This document shows, one piece after another, positions 7,564 through 15,152 of a stretch of 64,000 nucleotides of DNA. Each line of letters begins with the position of its first letter. The stretch's first letter is position 1. Source of the DNA: Winogradskyella sp. MH6 (GTDB lineage: Bacteria > Bacteroidota > Bacteroidia > Flavobacteriales > Flavobacteriaceae); the NCBI RefSeq assembly GCF_022810765.1, contig NZ_CP094494.1, positions 2,232,001 to 2,296,000 on the forward strand, written 5' to 3'. The notes under the pieces were generated by a model. That model saw nothing but the letters and a program-made list of their open reading frames with translations. It searched no databases and was not told the origin of the DNA. The translations under genes and the position numbers were made by a program.

Positions 7564-7977
7564 ATGGGAAGAATATTAGCCATAGATTTTGGTACAAGAA
7601 GAACAGGTATAGCAGTCACGGACCCAATGCAAATCATTGCTTCGGGTTTAACTACTGTTGAAACAAAAGAATTAATTCAATATTTAAAAGCTTATGTTAA
7701 TTCCGAAGATGTAGAAAAATTTGTGGTTGGCGAACCTAAACAGATGGATAATACAGCTTCAGAAAGTGAAGTTCATATTCAAAAGTTTTTAGAAAAGTTA
7801 ATTAAGGAGTTTCCAAATATTCCTGTGGTACGTGTAGATGAACGTTTTACGTCAAAAATGGCTTTTCAAACTATGATAGATAGTGGTCTTAAGAAGAAAC
7901 AGAGACAGAACAAGGCACTTGTAGATGAAATAAGTGCAACCTTAATATTGCAGAGTTATTTGGCTTCAAATTTTTAA
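7564..7977 (+). CDS. ruvX: Holliday junction resolvase-like RuvX/YqgF
   Basis: The RNase H-fold protein of about 137 residues has the acidic catalytic positions expected for the family: AIDFGTRRTGIAV at the N-terminus, VVGEPKQMD near residue 58, VVRVDERFTS near residue 92 and LVDEISATLI near residue 119. The family is tied to 16S/pre-rRNA 5'-end processing and junction resolution. I chose the ATG at 7564 (MGRILAID) over a TTG nine bases upstream, because that TTG lies inside the promoter box. The next gene is def. Confidence 0.9.
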   Translation: MGRILAIDFGTRRTGIAVTDPMQIIASGLTTVETKELIQYLKAYVNSEDVEKFVVGEPKQMDNTASESEVHIQKFLEKLIKEFPNIPVVRVDERFTSKMAFQTMIDSGLKKKQRQNKALVDEISATLILQSYLASNF

Positions 7978-7987
7978 ATAAGAATTG

Positions 7988-7995
7988 TACTTTTG
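7988..7995 (+). promoter_or_regulatory. -7 promoter box (TACTTTTG) for def
   Basis: TACTTTTG followed by CACCC is an exact TAnnTTTG match 20 bases before the def ATG, and the same TACTTTTGCACCC string occurs upstream of ndk at 43895. The box allows def-DUF5606-mazG to be expressed independently of ruvX. Confidence 0.6.
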
Positions 7996-8015
7996 CACCC
8001 GAAAACAACAAAATT

Positions 8016-8606
8016 ATGATATTACCAATAGTTGCATATGGAGATGCTGTATTAAAGAAAGAAGCGAAGGAAATCGATAAAGATTACCCTAAGCTTGATG
8101 AGTTGATAGAAAATATGTACGAGACCATGTATGGTGCATATGGTGTTGGTTTAGCAGCTCCTCAAGTTGGTTTGCCTATCCGTTTATTTTTGGTAGATAC
8201 TGAACCTTTTTCAGACGATGAAGATTTGTCTGAAAAGGATAGAGAACAAATGAAGAATTTTAAGAAAACATTCATCAATGCACAGATTTTAGAAGAAGAA
8301 GGAGATGAATGGGCTTTTAATGAAGGTTGTTTAAGTATACCAGATGTTAGAGAGGATGTTTTTAGAAAACCGAAGATTAAGATTCAATATCAAGATGAAA
8401 ATTTTGAAACCCATGTTGAAGAATATGATGGTTTAATTGCCAGAGTTATTCAGCATGAGTACGATCATATCGAAGGAATTTTATTTACAGATAAACTATC
8501 TTCGTTTAAAAAGCGCTTGATTAAAGGTAAATTGACAAATATTTCAAAAGGAAAAATAAGAATAGATTATAAAATGCGTTTTCCTGCAATGAGCAAAAAA
8601 CGTTAA
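8016..8606 (+). CDS. def: Peptide deformylase
   Basis: Peptide deformylase removes the formyl group from nascent proteins. The 196-residue protein has all three family motifs: GLAAPQVG near residues 46-53, EGCLSIP near residue 107 (metal-binding Cys) and QHEYDHIEG near residue 147 (metal-binding His pair and catalytic Glu). The insertion between motifs 1 and 2 (DTEPFSDDEDLSEKDREQ) is longer than in E. coli, as is usual in Bacteroidota. It is followed after 10 bases by the DUF5606 gene and then mazG, apparently one operon. Confidence 0.96.
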   Translation: MILPIVAYGDAVLKKEAKEIDKDYPKLDELIENMYETMYGAYGVGLAAPQVGLPIRLFLVDTEPFSDDEDLSEKDREQMKNFKKTFINAQILEEEGDEWAFNEGCLSIPDVREDVFRKPKIKIQYQDENFETHVEEYDGLIARVIQHEYDHIEGILFTDKLSSFKKRLIKGKLTNISKGKIRIDYKMRFPAMSKKR

Positions 8607-8616
8607 TACAAAATAT

Positions 8617-9045
8617 ATGAGCTTAGATAAAATATTAGCTATTTCTGGTAAGCCAGGATTATACGAAATTGTAACACAAACAAGAACAGGTGCTGTTGTA
8701 CAATCTTTAATTGATAAAAAGAGAATCACTGTAGGAGCACACAGTAACATTAGTATCTTAAGTGAAATCGCTATTTATACTTTAACAGAAGAAGTGCCTC
8801 TAAAAGATGTACTTAAGAAGATTAAAGATAAAGAGAATGGTGAACAAACATCGATTAGCCATAAAGATGGAAAAGATACTTTAGAAGAATATTTCTTCGA
8901 AGTGTTACCAGATTATGATGAAGACCGTGTATATGCTTCAGACATTAAAAAGGTGGTTCAGTGGTACAATTTACTTCATAAAAACGACCTTTTAGAATCT
9001 CTTGAAACTGAAGAAGAAGTAACTGCTTCTGACGAAGAAGAATAA
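8617..9045 (+). CDS. DUF5606 domain protein
   Basis: The 142-residue cytosolic protein matches the Bacteroidota DUF5606 family: it starts SLDKILAISGKPGLYEIV, continues with TGAVVQSLIDKKRITVG, and has a C-terminal acidic tail ESLETEEEVTASDEEE. The small beta-rich N-terminal part resembles SH3-like or RNA-binding folds, but no function is known to me. Its fixed position between def and mazG, with gaps of 10 and 3 bases, suggests a housekeeping role connected to translation or nucleotide quality control (inference). Confidence 0.85.
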   Translation: MSLDKILAISGKPGLYEIVTQTRTGAVVQSLIDKKRITVGAHSNISILSEIAIYTLTEEVPLKDVLKKIKDKENGEQTSISHKDGKDTLEEYFFEVLPDYDEDRVYASDIKKVVQWYNLLHKNDLLESLETEEEVTASDEEE

Positions 9046-9048
9046 ACT

Positions 9049-9822
9049 ATGTCTAACAAAGCTGCTCAACTAAAAGCTTTTGAACGTTTGCTTGTTATTA
9101 TGGACGAGTTGCGCGAGCAATGCCCATGGGATAAAAAACAAACCATGGAATCGCTACGTCATCTCACCATAGAAGAAGTTTACGAACTTGGTGATGCTAT
9201 TTTAGATAATGACTTAGATGAGGTAAAGAAGGAGTTGGGAGATGTGTTGTTGCATATTGTTTTCTATTCTAAAATAGGAAGTGAAACAAACAATTTTGAT
9301 ATCGCAGATGTATGTAATAGCATCTGCGATAAACTTATAGATCGTCATCCGCACATCTATGGAGATGTAAAGGTTGAAAACGAGGAAGAGGTAAAACGTA
9401 ATTGGGAGCAATTAAAACTCAAAGAAGGTAAGAAAAGCGTTCTCGAAGGTGTGCCAAGAAGTTTGCCTGCTATGGTAAAAGCCAATAGAATACAAGACAA
9501 AGTAGCAGGTGTAGGTTTTGATTGGGAACAACCAGAACAAGTTTTTGAAAAAGTAGAAGAGGAGTTAGCTGAATTAAAAGCTGAAATAGCAAAAGGAAAT
9601 GAAGATGCTATTGAAAGTGAGTTTGGTGATGTGTTGTTTTCTATGATAAACTACGCACGTTTCCTTAAAGTAAACCCTGAAAATGCTTTAGAGCGAACCA
9701 ATAAAAAATTCATAAAACGCTTTCAGTATCTTGAAAGTAAATCTAAAGCGCTAAACAAGCCTTTAAAAGACATGACCTTATCTGAAATGGATGTCTTTTG
9801 GGAAGAGGCGAAATTACTTTAG
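9049..9822 (+). CDS. mazG: Nucleoside triphosphate pyrophosphohydrolase MazG
   Basis: MazG hydrolyses (d)NTPs, including damaged ones, to monophosphates and pyrophosphate. The 257 residues hold two tandem MazG domains, as in the E. coli enzyme. The first has CPWDKKQTMESLRHLTIEEVYEL (about residues 24-46) followed by KKELGDVLLHIVFYSKI, the EExxE...ExxD metal-binding helices. The second has EEELAELKAEIAKGN (about residue 170) and ESEFGDVLFSMINYARF. It is the last gene of the def operon. A palindromic intergenic repeat begins 7 bases after the stop. Confidence 0.94.
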   Translation: MSNKAAQLKAFERLLVIMDELREQCPWDKKQTMESLRHLTIEEVYELGDAILDNDLDEVKKELGDVLLHIVFYSKIGSETNNFDIADVCNSICDKLIDRHPHIYGDVKVENEEEVKRNWEQLKLKEGKKSVLEGVPRSLPAMVKANRIQDKVAGVGFDWEQPEQVFEKVEEELAELKAEIAKGNEDAIESEFGDVLFSMINYARFLKVNPENALERTNKKFIKRFQYLESKSKALNKPLKDMTLSEMDVFWEEAKLL

Positions 9823-9828
9823 TTTACA

Positions 9829-9907
9829 TTTTGTCATCCGCACTTGATGCGGAATCCACTTTTACACTACCTATTTTTAGATTCCTGCCTTCGCAGAAAT
9901 GACAAAA
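9829..9907. repeat. Palindromic intergenic repeat, family A copy 1
   Basis: A 79-base element is bounded by the inverted ends TTTTGTCAT (9829-9837) and ATGACAAAA (9899-9907). Inside are CCGCA-CTTGA-TGCGG, GGAATC paired with GATTCC, and CTGC-CTTC-GCAG. The left arm CCGCACTTGATGCGGAATC recurs exactly at about 39073. It lies just behind mazG, in the space between convergent genes. No transposase is nearby. Confidence 0.75.
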
Positions 9908-9980
9908 GAGAGATATGTTAAAATTATCCCAAAACGAAATCCTTAAAATCCAAACAGAAATTTCTCACGTAAATAAGATA

Positions 9981-10113
9981 TATAAAAACAATAGCGTTTT
10001 TATATTCTTAGTAGGAAATCTTAATTATTATTAAGCGGTTGTAATTAAGGTTAATTTAGTTTAGTTAGGGCAAAACCCATCTGTTAGTAGCAGATGGGTT
10101 TTGATTTTTTTTT
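9981..10113 (+). ncRNA. Structured intergenic stretch, candidate small RNA
   Basis: The 300-base gap between mazG and the small membrane gene holds the family A repeat and then three hairpins. These are TATAAAAAC/GTTTTTATA at 9981-10004 (9 bp), CTTAAT/ATTAAG at 10020-10035 (6 bp), and the strong 12-bp terminator hairpin at 10072-10102 with nine T. A structured transcript on the plus strand ending at 10113 is possible. There is no recognisable promoter box, so this could equally be the 3' end of the mazG mRNA. Confidence 0.3.
10072..10113 (+). terminator. Intrinsic terminator with a 12-bp stem
   Basis: AAAACCCATCTG (10072-10083) pairs perfectly with CAGATGGGTTTT (10091-10102) around a 7-base loop, followed by GA and a run of nine T. 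It ends transcription coming from the mazG side. The convergent minus-strand genes end 10 bases further right, and four A on the left may let it work both ways weakly. Confidence 0.8.
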
Positions 10114-10122
10114 GGTTTAAAT

Positions 10123-10308
10123 TTATTCTACCTCACCTTTGCTTTTGATTTTCTTTCCTATGGTAAAACTTATCATACCAATCAAGCCACCAACAATTAC
10201 AGAAGTCCAATCTATTCCACTATTAGGCTCTTTCATAACAATAATGTAAGTTACATAAGCTGCTGTTGGAAATGCAATGATAAAATTACCTAATAATTTG
10301 TTGTCCAT
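10123..10308 (-). CDS. Small two-helix membrane protein of unknown function
   Basis: From ATG 10308 the protein has 61 residues: MDNKLLGNFIIAFPTAAYVTY... forms one hydrophobic segment (about residues 6-24), and SVIVGGLIGMISFTIGKKIKSK forms a second (about residues 35-52) with a positive C-terminal tail. I prefer this start to an ATG seven codons upstream because the longer version would overlap the DUF349 gene; with 10308 the gap is 4 bases. It follows that gene directly and is probably co-transcribed. The family is not recognised. Confidence 0.6.
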   Translation of the reverse strand: MDNKLLGNFIIAFPTAAYVTYIIVMKEPNSGIDWTSVIVGGLIGMISFTIGKKIKSKGEVE

Positions 10309-10312
10309 AAAT

Positions 10313-12274
10313 TTAACTATACATCCCACGAATCTTGGTAAGCTTAGCTTTCCAAGTTTCTAATTCTTTTTTGTGCTTGGCAATATTTTTATGCACATCT
10401 TGTACTAATGGGTTATCTGAATCTACATTGGTGAAAAATTGTAAGTTATTTTCAAGCTGCGTTATTTCAGATTTTACTTCGCCAATTTTCTTACGGATAA
10501 AGTTTTGTTCGTTATCTAAAAGTCTGGTGTCATCATCATTGTTGGCTAAATTTTCAAGCTTACTTTCAAATTTTACCATTTCTAACTTAGACTTCTCCAT
10601 TTTTAGCTTATCAAAAGCATCGTCAATTGCTTTGTAGAATTTACCATCTATGTAGCGTTTGTTTTGTGGTACATAGCCAATTTCTTTCCACTCAGCAATT
10701 CTGGTTTTTAAATTTTCTACATCAGCTTTGTTGTCGCCGCTTAATTCCATTGCTTTTAAATCATCTAATAACTTTACTTTCTTATCAAAAGCATCATACA
10801 AATGCTGGTTTTCAGCCTTACGTTGCGCGTGCATTTTATCAAAGTAATGGTTGCAAGCGTTTTTAAACTGTTTCCATATTTTGTCACTATCGCGTCTTGG
10901 AACATGACCAATTTTTTTCCAATCGTTTTGAATTTTCTTCATTAAAGGAGTAACAACTGCAAAGTCGTCACTGTCTTTGTTTTCTTCAGCAATTTTTATG
11001 AGCTCTTTTTTCTTTTGAAGATTTTCGTATTGATCTTTCTTTAAATCTTTGTAGAACTTGTTTTTACCACGATTAAAGTTTCTAACAGTATCTTTAAACT
11101 TGGCCCAAGTAGCTTCGTTAACTTTCAAAGGCACTTTACCCGCATTAAAAAATGCTTCACGTAGTGCTTCAACTTCTTTTATTTTCTTTTGCCATGCACT
11201 GTGAGAATTGGCTTTGTCGTCTGCCACAGCTTGGATTTTCGCTATGATGTCTTCTTTCTTTTCAAGATTCTTTTCATAGGCTTTATCTAAATCTGCATAG
11301 TAAGCCTGACGCTTATCGTGAATGGTTTTGGTAGCATCACTAAAACGATTCCAGATTTCTTCTCTGTGCTCTTTACCAACAGGTCCAAGTTCTTCTTTCC
11401 AAAGTTTGTGAAGTACTTGTAACTCTCTAAAAGCACGATTTACATTATCGTCTTTTGCAAGTTCTTCGGCACGTTCTATAATCTTTAACTTTTGATCATA
11501 GTTGTGCTTAAAGTCCATATCTCGCAAATCGTTATTAAGATGTAAGAAATCGTAAAAACGCTCTACGTGATGATGGTATGTGTTCCAAGCATTGTTGTAC
11601 TTGTCTCTTGGAATTGGGCCAGCATTACGCCATTTTTCCTGAAGCTCTTTAAAGGTTTTATAGGTAGTTCCCATATTTTCTTCTACAGAAAGTAAACCCT
11701 TAATTTCTTCGATAATAGCTAATCTGTTTTCGAGATTTTGCTTTAGGTTGTGCTCACGTTCTTTATAATAAGCACTAATAGATTGTTTGTAATCTTTATA
11801 AAGTTGATTGAATAATTTTTTGGTATCGTTGGTGTAGTAGAAGTCTATTTCGTTTCCGCCATCATTTATAAATTCTTCTTTTTTCTCTTCTAAAAGCTCA
11901 CCATATTTCGCGTTGAATTCTGCTTTAATTTCATTGACTTGCTTAGAGATAGTCTGAATTTTATGATGTTTTAGAAGTCTATTAAGCTCTTCTGCTAAAT
12001 CTTGCATAGACATAGCATGGTAGTCTTTTTCTTCTACATCATGACGCTCTGCATTAGACTCATCTTCTGCGTCCTCAGCATTAGAAGCTTCGATTTCTGA
12101 ATGTGCATCAGAGTCTGTTTTAGATTCATTGTCAGAATCTTGAGCAGTCTCTACTTCAGTATTTACTTCTGAAGTTTCTTCAATTTTTTGTGATGATTCT
12201 TCTTGTGGAGTAGCCTCTTTTAATTCTACTTCTTTTTTTCCGTCTGCATCTTGCAGGTTATCATTCTCAGACAT
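10313..12274 (-). CDS. DUF349 repeat protein
   Basis: The 653-residue protein has a very acidic, low-complexity N-terminus (about residues 1-90, Glu/Asp/Ser-rich) followed by about five helical DUF349 repeats. Each repeat carries the signature W+..G.vP.....W..F....F, for example EKWRNAGPIPRDKYNNAW, KLWKEELGPVGKEHREEIW, NDWKKIGHVPRRDSDKIW and AEWKEIGYVPQNKRYIDGKF. The C-terminal 80 residues look like a coiled coil (LENLANNDDDTRLLDNEQ onwards). No signal peptide is seen, so it should be cytosolic. The family is widespread in Bacteroidota. I know of no firm function. Confidence 0.85.
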   Translation of the reverse strand: MSENDNLQDADGKKEVELKEATPQEESSQKIEETSEVNTEVETAQDSDNESKTDSDAHSEIEASNAEDAEDESNAERHDVEEKDYHAMSMQDLAEELNRLLKHHKIQTISKQVNEIKAEFNAKYGELLEEKKEEFINDGGNEIDFYYTNDTKKLFNQLYKDYKQSISAYYKEREHNLKQNLENRLAIIEEIKGLLSVEENMGTTYKTFKELQEKWRNAGPIPRDKYNNAWNTYHHHVERFYDFLHLNNDLRDMDFKHNYDQKLKIIERAEELAKDDNVNRAFRELQVLHKLWKEELGPVGKEHREEIWNRFSDATKTIHDKRQAYYADLDKAYEKNLEKKEDIIAKIQAVADDKANSHSAWQKKIKEVEALREAFFNAGKVPLKVNEATWAKFKDTVRNFNRGKNKFYKDLKKDQYENLQKKKELIKIAEENKDSDDFAVVTPLMKKIQNDWKKIGHVPRRDSDKIWKQFKNACNHYFDKMHAQRKAENQHLYDAFDKKVKLLDDLKAMELSGDNKADVENLKTRIAEWKEIGYVPQNKRYIDGKFYKAIDDAFDKLKMEKSKLEMVKFESKLENLANNDDDTRLLDNEQNFIRKKIGEVKSEITQLENNLQFFTNVDSDNPLVQDVHKNIAKHKKELETWKAKLTKIRGMYS

Positions 12275-12403
12275 ATGTCAAAATATTTATTAGGATGTTA
12301 AAGATACTAACAACTCGTTGAATTACAAAGGAAATACAATTTTGGGTTGTTTTAAGCAGAAGTATGAATAATTATATGTTTAATGATTTTTATATGATCA
12401 AAA

Positions 12404-13159
12404 TCATTTGTTCCATATTTCCCAAGATTTTTCGGCCTGTAGTTTTAGCATTTCTAAACCGTTAATAGTTGTGGCTCCTTTTAATTTCCCACAATTAAGG
12501 AACTTAGTTTCCTCAGGATTATAGATAAGATCATACAAAATATGTTTATCTGTTATACCATCGTAAGGAATATCAGGGCATTCATTTATATTGGGAAACG
12601 TACCTATTGGTGTACAGTTTATAATGATTTGAAATGAAGCAATGATATCTTCAGTCAATTCAGAATAGGTATATGTAACGCCTTCTTTTTTGGTGCGTGA
12701 TACATAATGATATTTAACACCAAGTTTCTTTAAAGCATGTGCAATAGCTTTAGAAGCTCCACCTGTACCTAGAATTAAAGCGCGTTTATGATGTTTTTTT
12801 AAATGTGGCTTTAATGAATTTTTGAAACCATTGTAATCCGTGTTAAAACCAATCAGCTTGTCTTTTTTAACTTTTATAGTATTTACTGCACCTATCTTTT
12901 TGGCACGTTTATTCAATTTATCTAAGAGCGGAATAACTTCTTCTTTGTAAGGAATGGTAACGTTAAGACCTTTTAGGTTTGAGGTACTTTCAATAATATC
13001 TTTTAGTTCATCAATGGATTGTAAATCAAAATTCACATAAGAATGTGGTAAATCTTCGTTTTTAAATTTATCGGCAAAATAGCCTCTTGAAAATGAATAG
13101 GAAATATTTTTTCCTACCAATCCGAATTTAAACTTTAACTTGTCTTGTGCGTTGTCCAT
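12404..13159 (-). CDS. aroE: Shikimate dehydrogenase
   Basis: AroE reduces 3-dehydroshikimate to shikimate with NADPH in aromatic amino-acid synthesis. The 251 residues include the substrate-binding SYSFSRGYF near residue 20 (the S-x-S motif), LNVTIPYKEEVI near residue 64 with the catalytic lysine, GFNTDYNGF near residue 103 and the Rossmann loop LILGTGGASKAIAHAL near residue 123. It ends with the expected NGLEMLKLQAEKSW helix. The start overlaps the upstream DUF368 gene by 32 bases, so the genes are translationally linked. No later methionine offers a clean alternative start. Confidence 0.94.
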   Translation of the reverse strand: MDNAQDKLKFKFGLVGKNISYSFSRGYFADKFKNEDLPHSYVNFDLQSIDELKDIIESTSNLKGLNVTIPYKEEVIPLLDKLNKRAKKIGAVNTIKVKKDKLIGFNTDYNGFKNSLKPHLKKHHKRALILGTGGASKAIAHALKKLGVKYHYVSRTKKEGVTYTYSELTEDIIASFQIIINCTPIGTFPNINECPDIPYDGITDKHILYDLIYNPEETKFLNCGKLKGATTINGLEMLKLQAEKSWEIWNK

Positions 13160-14147
13160 ACCATTCTAATCCCAAAACAATGAGAATTCCTAAGCCAATA
13201 TACGCAATTGCAATATAAGTTTCGGTAGTTGCTTCAGGTAAAAAACGCTCGTAATTTGCAATGACTTGTTTACCAGTAGAATCTAAAATATAGCTACCAT
13301 CACTAGTGGTTTTGTAAATGGTTTCTTTCCAAGGCCAAACCACACCAAGCGACCCAATAATAAAACCAACAATGGTTGCCAACGTAATATTTTTGTAATG
13401 GTGTAAAATATAATTTAGAACATGCGAAAATGTTACCAAGCCTGCTACAGAGCCTAAGGTGAAGACACTAAGAACTTTGAGCATTCTTATTCTGGCTTCA
13501 TTTTTAATAAACTCAAAATTACCTGTAAATATATCTGAAAGTGTATCGTAAAGTGCATTGACTGAGTCTACTAGAAGTAAAACATAATTTCCGAGTAAAA
13601 TTAAAATAAACGAACCTGAAAAACCAGGAAGTGTCATGCCAGAAACACTTATGATACCACAGAAAAATACAAACCATAGGTTGTCGTTTTCTTTTGCAGG
13701 ATCTAAAAAACTAATGCTTATACCAACAACTGCACCAAGGATTAGTGCAATGATTGTTTTACTATTCCAGGCCTTAAAATCTTTACTTATGTAATAGATA
13801 GAGCCTAGTATCATTCCGAAAAATGCGCTCCAAACATAAAGCTGAAAGTTAACAATGAGGTAATCGAGTATTTTAGAAACACTAAAGTAGCTAATCACCA
13901 TTCCTAAGAATAAAAGTCCTAGAAATTTACCATTGATATATTGATAGAAACTTTTAAAACGACCATTAAAAAGTAGTTTGAAAGCAGTTTTGTTAACACG
14001 TTGAAGCGAGTAGATAAACTCTTCGTAAAAACCTGCAACAAAAGCAACAACTCCACCAGAAACGCCAGGAACCTTGTTTGCAGCACCCATTGCCAGCCCT
14101 TTTATGACCAAAAAAATACGATCCTTAAAAGTTCTGGTGCTTTGCAT
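13128..14147 (-). CDS. DUF368 (PopT-like) membrane protein, second of a pair
   Basis: The 339-residue polytopic membrane protein (about nine hydrophobic segments) carries both family signatures: GAANKVPGVSGGVVAFVAGFYEE near residue 18 and SGMTLPGFSGSFILILLGNY near residue 170, an internal repeat with PG-SG in each half. DUF368 proteins were identified as undecaprenyl-phosphate translocases (PopT) that return the lipid carrier across the inner membrane during wall and glycan synthesis. The ATG overlaps the previous gene's stop by one base (TAATG). A paralogue lies directly upstream. Family call is firm; substrate of this copy is inferred. Confidence 0.85.
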   Translation of the reverse strand: MQSTRTFKDRIFLVIKGLAMGAANKVPGVSGGVVAFVAGFYEEFIYSLQRVNKTAFKLLFNGRFKSFYQYINGKFLGLLFLGMVISYFSVSKILDYLIVNFQLYVWSAFFGMILGSIYYISKDFKAWNSKTIIALILGAVVGISISFLDPAKENDNLWFVFFCGIISVSGMTLPGFSGSFILILLGNYVLLLVDSVNALYDTLSDIFTGNFEFIKNEARIRMLKVLSVFTLGSVAGLVTFSHVLNYILHHYKNITLATIVGFIIGSLGVVWPWKETIYKTTSDGSYILDSTGKQVIANYERFLPEATTETYIAIAYIGLGILIVLGLEWYGQRTRQVKV

Positions 14148-15115
14148 TAGATTTTATTTTTTTGATTTCCTAAACGCTCTAAAATTAAAATCGTAGCAAA
14201 ACCAACTACAATAAAGATGATGGCTAAAATTATTTGATTATCTCCTTGATAAGATGAGGGTAAAATACTTTGGTCTAACAAGGTTACTTCTACGCCTTCA
14301 GAATTAATTCTGGTTTTGAGAATTTTTTTCCATGGCCAAATTTTATTCAGAGAGCCAATCATAAAACCCGTTAAGATAGCAAGCGTTAGATTTTTTTGAT
14401 GTTTAAACATCCAGTTTAGTGCTTTAGAGAATACTTTTAATCCAACTACAGCGCCAATTGCTAATAACACGAATTTTAAAAGTGCATCTTTAAATAGTTC
14501 CATGTTACCAGTAAGCAAACCATCTCTTAAGTTGTTAACAGTGTCAATTGCCGTTTGGTATGCTCCCAGAATAAGAAGTATAAATGCTCCAGAAACACCT
14601 GGTAAAATCATGGCGATTATAGCAATAAATCCACAGAATAATAAATAAAATGGGCTATCTGGTGAAGCAAAAGGTTCTGCTAATGTAATGTAGTAGGAGA
14701 GTGCTGAGGTCGCTATAATGGCCAAAATAATTTTTGGAGACCAACCTTTTATCTGTTTTGCAATGTATAGAATACTAGCCAAAACAAGTCCGAAAAAGAA
14801 GGACCATAATAAAACGGGTTCGTTATGTAAAAGCCATTTTATAAGTTTGGCTAAGGACAAAATACTAATAGCGATTCCTGAAAATAAAGCCAAAAGGAAT
14901 GAGCCATTTATAGATTTCCAAGCGGTTTTAAAGCCTTGTTGTTTCCATACTTTAAAAACACCTAGATTTACTTTGTCTATACTTTCAATAAGTTCTTCGT
15001 ATATGCCAGAAATAAAGGCAATTGTACCACCAGAAACACCAGGAACTACATCTGCAGCTCCCATAGCTACACCTTTAAATGTGATGATGAGATAGTCTAA
15101 AAAATGTCTTTGCAT
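14147..15115 (-). CDS. DUF368 (PopT-like) membrane protein, first of a pair
   Basis: The 322-residue paralogue has MGAADVVPGVSGGTIAFISG near residue 17 and AMILPGVSGAFILLILGAY near residue 168, with hydrophobic segments matching those of its neighbour. Both end with a short basic tail. Two DUF368 genes in tandem, coupled by a TAATG junction, suggest a heterodimer or two carrier-recycling routes (inference). The upstream TPR gene stops about 37 bases before this start, so it could share a transcript with aroE and the TPR gene. Confidence 0.85.
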   Translation of the reverse strand: MQRHFLDYLIITFKGVAMGAADVVPGVSGGTIAFISGIYEELIESIDKVNLGVFKVWKQQGFKTAWKSINGSFLLALFSGIAISILSLAKLIKWLLHNEPVLLWSFFFGLVLASILYIAKQIKGWSPKIILAIIATSALSYYITLAEPFASPDSPFYLLFCGFIAIIAMILPGVSGAFILLILGAYQTAIDTVNNLRDGLLTGNMELFKDALLKFVLLAIGAVVGLKVFSKALNWMFKHQKNLTLAILTGFMIGSLNKIWPWKKILKTRINSEGVEVTLLDQSILPSSYQGDNQIILAIIFIVVGFATILILERLGNQKNKI

Positions 15116-15152
15116 TTCTTTTTTTATAAGAAGTGCTAAGGTATGGATTTTT

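Noticed and set aside
9915..10034. 39-codon open frame (MLKLSQNEILKIQ...) after mazG
   Set aside because: It lies across hairpins in a gap, has only a weak purine run ahead of it and no recognisable homology; too little support to call a gene.
12382..12408. AATGATTTT/AAAATCATT hairpin at the aroE stop
   Set aside because: It is entirely AT-rich apart from one G-C pair per arm, includes the stop codon, and has no T-run on the minus strand, so I did not call it a terminator.
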